This document shows, one piece after another, positions 59,488-64,000 of a stretch of 64,000 bases of DNA. How positions within the stretch are numbered: the first letter of the stretch is position 1; each line of letters opens with the position of its first letter. The notes below the pieces were generated by a model that was given only the letters and a program-made list of their open reading frames with translations, was not told where the DNA came from and did no database searches. The position numbers were made by a program, and so were the translations under genes. The DNA is from an uncultured Ruminococcus sp. (GTDB taxonomy: Bacteria; Bacillota; Clostridia; Lachnospirales; Lachnospiraceae). The stretch is from the NCBI GenBank assembly GCA_934359255.1, contig CAKRLG010000002.1, positions 1-64,000 on the forward strand, in the 5' to 3' direction.

Positions 59488-60927
59488 ATGGGAGCAGAAG
59501 AATTTCTGAATATAGAAGAAGAACATAAACAGGAGTTTAGCGAACTGTTACAGTACTGTCTGGCATCCGGCCGGATCGATCAGAACCTGTATCAGGAATA
59601 TGATGTAAAAAGAGGATTGCGTGATTCCAGCGGAAAAGGTGTACTGACCGGTCTGACAGAGATCTCGGACGTTGTCGGTTATACGTATGAAGACGGAAGA
59701 AAGATCCCGGCAGACGGACAGTTATTTTTCCAGGGATATAACGTAGCGGATATGGTGGCGAGCCTGGAGAAAAGAAAAAAAGGCTTCGAGGAAGTCATCT
59801 ATACACTGCTGTTCGGACGTATCCCGAACGCAAGACAGTCAGCGATGTTTAACGATCTGCTGTCGGAGATGATGAATCTGAACAACCGTTTCATCCGTGA
59901 TGTTGTCATGAAAGCATCCAACGAAAATATCATGAATGCCATGCAGCGATGTGTGCTGACTCTGTACACCTACGATGATAATCCGGATAACACCAGCGTG
60001 GAAAATGCCCTGCGCCAGTCCATGCAGCTGATCGCAAAAATGCCGCTGATCGCTGTATATTCTTATCATTCCTACCGGCATTTCCGTCAGGATGAAAACC
60101 TGTTGATCAAAAACCCGAAGAAAGAGTACAGCTTTTCCGAGAATATCCTGTATATGCTTCGGGAAGACGGTCAGTTTACCGAACTGGAAGCAAAAGTTCT
60201 GGACATTGCATTGGTTCTTCACGCAGAGCATGGTGGTGGTAACAACTCTACGTTCACGAACCATGTGGTAACCTCTTCCGGAACGGATACCTATTCCGCA
60301 GTTGCAGCCTCCATCGGTTCCCTGAAAGGACCGAAACATGGTGGTGCCAATCTGAAAGTTCAGGATATGTTTGAAAACATCATGGAAAACTGCCCGGACT
60401 GGGAAAATGAAGCATCTCTGAGAGATTATCTGAATGATATTCTGGATAAGAAGGTCTTTGACCATGCAGGTCTGATCTATGGTATGGGGCATGCGGTATA
60501 TACACTGAGTGACCCGCGTGAAGTGATCCTGAAACGTTATGCAAAATTCCTGGCAGAAGAAAAAGGAAAGACCAGAGAATTTGCCCTGTATGAGAAAGTG
60601 GAAGCGATTGCAGGTGAGCTGATCATGCACAAGAGAAAACTGTTCAAACCGGTATGTGCAAATGTCGATTTTTACAGTGGATTCGTTTACACGATGCTTG
60701 GCATCCCGAGAGAGCTGTTCACCCCGATCTTTGCGATCTCCCGTATGGCAGGATGGTCCGCACACCGTCTGGAGGAACTGGTCAACGCCGGTAAGATCAT
60801 CCGTCCGGCATACCGTTATGTGGGACACCACAGACCATATCTGGAAGTGGAAGACCGCGAGGAGCAGAACCCGTTCACCGAGGAATATCAGAGAAAATAC
60901 AAGATTAAGAGCATTAAAAATGCATAA
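59488..60927 (+). CDS. Citrate synthase
   Basis: A 479-residue citrate synthase condensing oxaloacetate and acetyl-CoA. Active-site segments: HAEHGGGNNSTF (first His), GPKHGGANLKVQDM, YGMGHAVYTLSDPREVILK (second His) and CANVDFYSGFVY (catalytic Asp). It is about 50-100 residues longer than Gram-negative type enzymes, with an extra N-terminal region (1-80), common in clostridial forms. AGGAGGAAG precedes ATG 59488. Last gene of the gntR-icd operon, 36 bases after icd. Confidence 0.92.
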   Translation: MGAEEFLNIEEEHKQEFSELLQYCLASGRIDQNLYQEYDVKRGLRDSSGKGVLTGLTEISDVVGYTYEDGRKIPADGQLFFQGYNVADMVASLEKRKKGFEEVIYTLLFGRIPNARQSAMFNDLLSEMMNLNNRFIRDVVMKASNENIMNAMQRCVLTLYTYDDNPDNTSVENALRQSMQLIAKMPLIAVYSYHSYRHFRQDENLLIKNPKKEYSFSENILYMLREDGQFTELEAKVLDIALVLHAEHGGGNNSTFTNHVVTSSGTDTYSAVAASIGSLKGPKHGGANLKVQDMFENIMENCPDWENEASLRDYLNDILDKKVFDHAGLIYGMGHAVYTLSDPREVILKRYAKFLAEEKGKTREFALYEKVEAIAGELIMHKRKLFKPVCANVDFYSGFVYTMLGIPRELFTPIFAISRMAGWSAHRLEELVNAGKIIRPAYRYVGHHRPYLEVEDREEQNPFTEEYQRKYKIKSIKNA

Positions 60928-60934
60928 ATAAAAA

Positions 60935-60982
60935 ACAAACATCCGCCTGACAGCGTAGTCTGCAAGGCGGATGTTTGTATAT
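60935..60982. terminator. Bidirectional terminator
   Basis: Perfect 14-bp stem ACAAACATCCGCCT / AGGCGGATGTTTGT (60935-60948 with 60965-60978). A long T-run on the minus strand serves the convergent Cof gene; it also ends the citrate synthase transcript. Confidence 0.85.
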
Positions 60983-61007
60983 ACGTGAGTAACGAGTCAA
61001 ATTTTGT
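60981..61007. repeat. R2 end-motif fragment after a terminator
   Basis: TACGTGAGTAACGAGTCAAA is the inverted-orientation version of the R2 end motif (TTTTGGCTCGTTAC), again immediately after a terminator stem. Confidence 0.4.
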
Positions 61008-61058
61008 GCTTCTACAAGAACCTGACGACTTTCGTGATGACAATAAGATTTCTTATAA

Positions 61059-61859
61059 TCATCCGATCAGTCCATAGTGAGCCATCGCTTTCATCAGTCC
61101 GTCATTTTCCACCGTATCTGTGACAAACTCCGTATATGGATCAAGTACCGGATCATGATGCCCCAGAGCCACGGTGTGCTTTCCGTAAGTAAACATGGCA
61201 AGGTCATTGCTGCTGTCACCGAAGATATAAGCGTCATCCAGTTCCAGTCCGAAGTGTTTCAGGATAAAATCAATGGCGGTTCCCTTGGAATAGCCTTTCG
61301 GAACAACCTCATAGACCCCGCCCAGCCGGTCGATCAGATCCATATCTTTTGCCAGTGCAGGGAACAGGGTGTCGGTATCGGTCTGCTCATCGGTGTAGAT
61401 GACGAATTTATCAAAGTCGCAAAGTCCGCTCTCAATATAGTGTTCTCTGGTCAGTCCCAGTGTGGCGAGATAACGGCAGGTTCCCTCCAGCTTTGCAAAC
61501 CGGGTAATATGGGAGGAACGGTAGCAGTCCTCTTTTCCCTCGAGAAGCAGTCCTGCATTTGCCGCTTTTACCTGACGGATGATCTCCGCCTGACGCTTTT
61601 TCGGAATCTGCGTGGAAGTGAGCACTTCATCGTTGTATACAATATAGCTTCCACAGCCACAAAGATATCCGCTGAACGGCAGCTGGCAGATCATCGGTGG
61701 CAGACAGCAGATGGTCCGTCCGGTGTTGATAAACAAAAGATGTCCCAGATCGTGGGCTTTTTGCAGGGCAGCAGAGGCTGATTCGGGGATCTTACCGGTG
61801 ACCTCACTTAAGATGGTTCCGTCGATATCAAAAAATAATGCTTTCTTATTTGTACTCAT
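61059..61859 (-). CDS. Cof-type HAD family phosphatase
   Basis: A 266-residue HAD subclass IIB hydrolase. Motif I FFDIDGTIL (nucleophile and acid/base Asp) is at the N-terminus, motif II FINTGR near 39, a cap domain lies at about 85-190, and motifs III/IV are KGTAIDFI and IFGDSSNDLAMF near 215. These enzymes dephosphorylate small sugar phosphates or cofactors; the substrate is unknown. Start at 61859 as the frame gives the standard N-terminus. Confidence 0.88.
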   Translation of the reverse strand: MSTNKKALFFDIDGTILSEVTGKIPESASAALQKAHDLGHLLFINTGRTICCLPPMICQLPFSGYLCGCGSYIVYNDEVLTSTQIPKKRQAEIIRQVKAANAGLLLEGKEDCYRSSHITRFAKLEGTCRYLATLGLTREHYIESGLCDFDKFVIYTDEQTDTDTLFPALAKDMDLIDRLGGVYEVVPKGYSKGTAIDFILKHFGLELDDAYIFGDSSNDLAMFTYGKHTVALGHHDPVLDPYTEFVTDTVENDGLMKAMAHYGLIG

Positions 61860-62211
61860 GTTGATTCTCCATAGAAATGTTTTCTGTAACTGTTTGGCAA
61901 TCCGATTTTTATTACAAACGCAGTTTATTATACTGCCTGAGAGTCCGAAATGTAAAGAGATAAGATGAACAAAAGCAATGAGAAGGATGGTAGAGGAAAA
62001 CGCATTTTGACAATTAAAAAGAAAGTTGAGAAGAAAAAATAGAATCTGGGGATTTCAGAGGGGGCAAAGTATGTTAAAATAGAACTATTCAGCGGGAAAA
62101 TAGGAAGAAATCCGCAGAAAAATGATTAAAACAGGTGTAACTGTATGGTGAGTGGAAAAGAGTGAAGCTATGAAGCAGTTACAAAAAGATAAATTTTCAG
62201 GAGGGAGAAAG
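61860..62211. other. Divergent region between the Cof and nth genes
   Basis: No gene. An extended -10 element TG-T-TAAAAT (about 62071-62080) may drive nth. The nth leader contains TGTAACTG (62136-62143) complementary to CAGTTACA (62176-62183), forming a long-range hairpin just before the ribosome site. Confidence 0.4.
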
Positions 62212-62850
62212 ATGACCAAAAAACAGAGAACCCTGGAGATTATAGAGCGGTTGAAGAAGGAATATCCCGATGCGGCCTGCACCCTGGATTATGACCAGGC
62301 ATGGAAACTGCTGGTGAGCGTGCGGCTGGCGGCTCAGTGCACCGATGCCAGAGTCAATGTAGTCGTGGAGGGACTGTTTGAAAAATATCCCAGTGTGGAA
62401 GCACTGGCGGCAGCAGATGTGGAAGATATCGAAGCGATTGTCCGTCCCTGCGGACTGGGAAAAAGCAAGGCGCGGGATATCAGTGCCTGTATGAAGATGC
62501 TGCAGGATGAATATGACGGGAAAGTACCGGATGATTTCAATGCGCTGTTAAAACTTCCGGGTGTGGGAAGAAAGAGTGCGAACCTCATTATGGGGGATGT
62601 TTTTGGAAAACCGGCGATCGTGACCGACACCCACTGCATCCGCCTGACCAACAGGATGGGCCTGGTGGACGGAATCAAGGAACCGAAGAAAGTAGAGATG
62701 GAACTGTGGAAGCTGGTTCCACCGGAAGAGGGAAGCGATTTCTGTCACCGGCTGGTGATACATGGAAGAGAGATCTGCACGGCAAGAACCAAACCGTACT
62801 GTGACCGCTGTTGCCTGAACGATATCTGCAAAAAGATGGGTGTAGAGTAG
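62212..62850 (+). CDS. nth: Endonuclease III
   Basis: A 212-residue base-excision repair glycosylase/AP lyase for oxidised pyrimidines. The helix-hairpin-helix is LPGVGRKSANLIM, with catalytic Lys in GRKSA and catalytic Asp in VTDTHCIRL. The C-terminal iron-sulfur cysteines are spaced C-x7-C-x2-C-x5-C, one residue longer in the first gap than in E. coli Nth. AGGAGGGAG before ATG 62212 sets the start; the in-frame extension to 62152 is rejected. Confidence 0.94.
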   Translation: MTKKQRTLEIIERLKKEYPDAACTLDYDQAWKLLVSVRLAAQCTDARVNVVVEGLFEKYPSVEALAAADVEDIEAIVRPCGLGKSKARDISACMKMLQDEYDGKVPDDFNALLKLPGVGRKSANLIMGDVFGKPAIVTDTHCIRLTNRMGLVDGIKEPKKVEMELWKLVPPEEGSDFCHRLVIHGREICTARTKPYCDRCCLNDICKKMGVE

Positions 62851-62929
62851 AAAATCGATATGCTTGATAGTATTTGTTAAAGATCAATAAGGAAATTTTC
62901 AGTGGTATAGGAGACAGGAGGATGGAAGA

Positions 62930-63457
62930 ATGAAAATCGGGATCATATCGGACACTCATGGAAAATTACATCCACCGGTTCTGGAGCTGATCGCTTCCTG
63001 CGATGTGGTCCTGCATGCCGGAGATGTGGATAACAGTCAGACACTGGACCAGCTCTGGATGCATCTGAAACCAAATGCCCCTTTCTATCTGGTGCGTGGG
63101 AATAACGACCGGAGGTGGGCGGAACGCATCGCGAAAACACAACGGTTTTGCCAGGCGGGTGTTTCCTTTTTCATGGTGCACGATAGAAAAGATGTTTCCT
63201 GGGATCTGAATGACGTACAGGTAGTTGTCTTCGGTCACAGTCACAAGTTTACCGTGGAAGAAATCGACGGAAGACTATGGCTGAATCCGGGAAGCTGTGG
63301 CAGACCGCGGTTCGGTGCTCCTTTGACGATGGCAGTGCTTACGATAGAAGACGGAGTGGAAAACCAGGAGTGGACGGTGGGAAAAATCACGATTTCCAGC
63401 CGGAATGTGGAAAACAGGAGTATAGTATGGAAAAAAATACAACCAAAACAGAAGTAA
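62930..63457 (+). CDS. YfcE family metallophosphoesterase
   Basis: A 175-residue calcineurin-like phosphoesterase: ISDTHGK (Asp, His), LHAGDVDNS (Asp), VRGNNDRRW (Asn, Asp), FMVHDRKD (His) and VVFGHSHKF (His pair), the full set of metal ligands. YfcE-type proteins hydrolyse phosphodiesters; the physiological substrate is unknown. ACAGGAGG precedes ATG 62930. Its 3' end overlaps the start of the next gene by 31 bases. Confidence 0.9.
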   Translation: MKIGIISDTHGKLHPPVLELIASCDVVLHAGDVDNSQTLDQLWMHLKPNAPFYLVRGNNDRRWAERIAKTQRFCQAGVSFFMVHDRKDVSWDLNDVQVVVFGHSHKFTVEEIDGRLWLNPGSCGRPRFGAPLTMAVLTIEDGVENQEWTVGKITISSRNVENRSIVWKKIQPKQK

Positions 63458-64000
63458 GAGAGAAAATACAGGAACTTTTAAAAACGTTAAAGGCAGAGCA
63501 GGAGAAAAAGCCGTTGCGTCTGGTGGAACAGCTGGGGTATCTGATGTATGTCCGCCTGTTTATTGAGTCGCAGAAGAGAACGACTCTGCAGGAGAGTTTT
63601 CCGTTTGCCGGATTTCCGATGGAGTGGACACCGGGGGACGAGGAAGTGGAGGATGGTCAGCGGATCTGGCAGCTACAGTATCAGGTGCAGTACTGTTCTT
63701 CCATGGTGGAGCCGGGGCATTTTATGGAGACCGCGAAGCTGGAGGAGAACGGCCTGTGGATGAGAGAATTATGTAAACTTATTGACTGGACCGTAGATCA
63801 CTGTGACTGGGAAGAAGGGATGCCACATCTGTTTGGAGCGATGCTTGAGGAAACGCTTCGCCAGATGTATGCCTGGGGAACGACCGGATTGTTTCTGATG
63901 CCGGAGAATCTTACGGAAGCACTGATCCGGCTGGCAGATGGCCGTAATATCGAAAAAGTCTGGAATCCGGCAACGAGAACCGGCGGTTTTCTTGCAGCAG
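63427..64000 (+). CDS. N-6 DNA methylase-like protein, 3' end beyond window
   Basis: The visible 191 residues run off the window edge. ATG 63427 follows CAGGAG and overlaps the YfcE gene by 31 bases. An N-terminal helical region (1-60, Lys/Glu-rich then LVEQLGYLMYVRLF) leads to a segment like the N-terminal part of type I methylases, and VWNPATRTGGFLAA matches methylase motif I (usual form DPACGTGGFL) with changes: Asn replaces Asp and Ala-Thr-Arg-Thr replaces Ala-Cys-Gly-Thr. It may belong to a restriction-modification or related defence locus continuing to the right. The catalytic NPPY motif would lie outside the window. Confidence 0.65.
   Translation, partial: MEKNTTKTEVREKIQELLKTLKAEQEKKPLRLVEQLGYLMYVRLFIESQKRTTLQESFPFAGFPMEWTPGDEEVEDGQRIWQLQYQVQYCSSMVEPGHFMETAKLEENGLWMRELCKLIDWTVDHCDWEEGMPHLFGAMLEETLRQMYAWGTTGLFLMPENLTEALIRLADGRNIEKVWNPATRTGGFLAA

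Noticed and set aside
59839..60942. A 367-codon minus-strand open frame
   Set aside because: Antisense to citrate synthase; composition of a shadow frame.
1..64000. CRISPR arrays, T-box leaders, tRNA or rRNA genes
   Set aside because: No regularly spaced direct repeats, no T-box sequence (TGGNACCGCG) before any amino-acid gene and no tRNA cloverleaf were seen by eye; a tRNAscan or Infernal run could still find a missed one.

Overview
The window reads as chromosomal DNA of an anaerobic gut clostridium, most likely Lachnospiraceae (Blautia/Ruminococcus-like). This is inferred from gene families and style: moderate GC, AGGAGG-type ribosome sites, lipoprotein sugar-binding proteins with serine-rich linkers, eukaryote-type NADP isocitrate dehydrogenase next to citrate synthase, YesL, DUF4317 and CmpB-like membrane proteins. 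No tRNA, rRNA, CRISPR array, prophage or complete insertion sequence is visible. About 50 protein genes are supported.

Layout. 0.5-7.3 kb: SulP anion transporter, a GGDEF-REC-HD-GYP signalling protein, ThrH-like phosphatase, tRNA t6A dehydratase TcdA behind a structured leader, and an orphan LarE. 7.4-11.2 kb: a MATE exporter with an attenuator-like leader, sharing overlapping divergent promoters with a CmpB-like membrane protein, then a YczE-like protein. 11.3-18.0 kb: structured repeat R1 copy A, an AraC regulator, a glycoside-hydrolase-like enzyme and a sugar ABC importer without ATPase. 18.2-26.8 kb: a rhodanese-TtcA fusion, then PucR, two class III aminotransferases, a cytidylate-kinase-like protein and an 885-residue amino-acid permease/iron-alcohol dehydrogenase fusion, which together look like an amino acid import, transamination and semialdehyde reduction module. 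26.9-35.8 kb: peptide use (M42 peptidase, complete OppBCDFA, peptidase T). 36-40.7 kb: GntR regulator and a diguanylate cyclase/EAL phosphodiesterase pair. 40.8-44.4 kb: FucO-like dehydrogenase with a TetR regulator, AEC transporter, DUF4317 protein. 44.6-53.8 kb: YesL divergent from an alpha-galactoside operon (binding protein, two permeases, GH36, AraC, a second GH36-like enzyme). 54-55.4 kb: HTH + HipA-like kinase pair with duplicated operators. 55.7-61 kb: M24 peptidase, R1 copy B, and a GntR-icd-citrate synthase operon. 61-64 kb: Cof phosphatase, endonuclease III, YfcE phosphoesterase and a DNA methylase-like gene cut by the window end.

The strongest candidate for something undescribed is repeat family R1 (11350-11566 and 57162-57363). 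Both copies share end motifs and an inner core, but carry a completely different 24-26 bp outer helix that is perfectly self-complementary in each copy, with compensatory base-pair changes in the inner stem. Next in interest are the permease-dehydrogenase fusion, the HipA-like pair, the attenuator in front of the MATE gene, and a second repeat family (R2) whose end motif recurs right after three intrinsic terminators.
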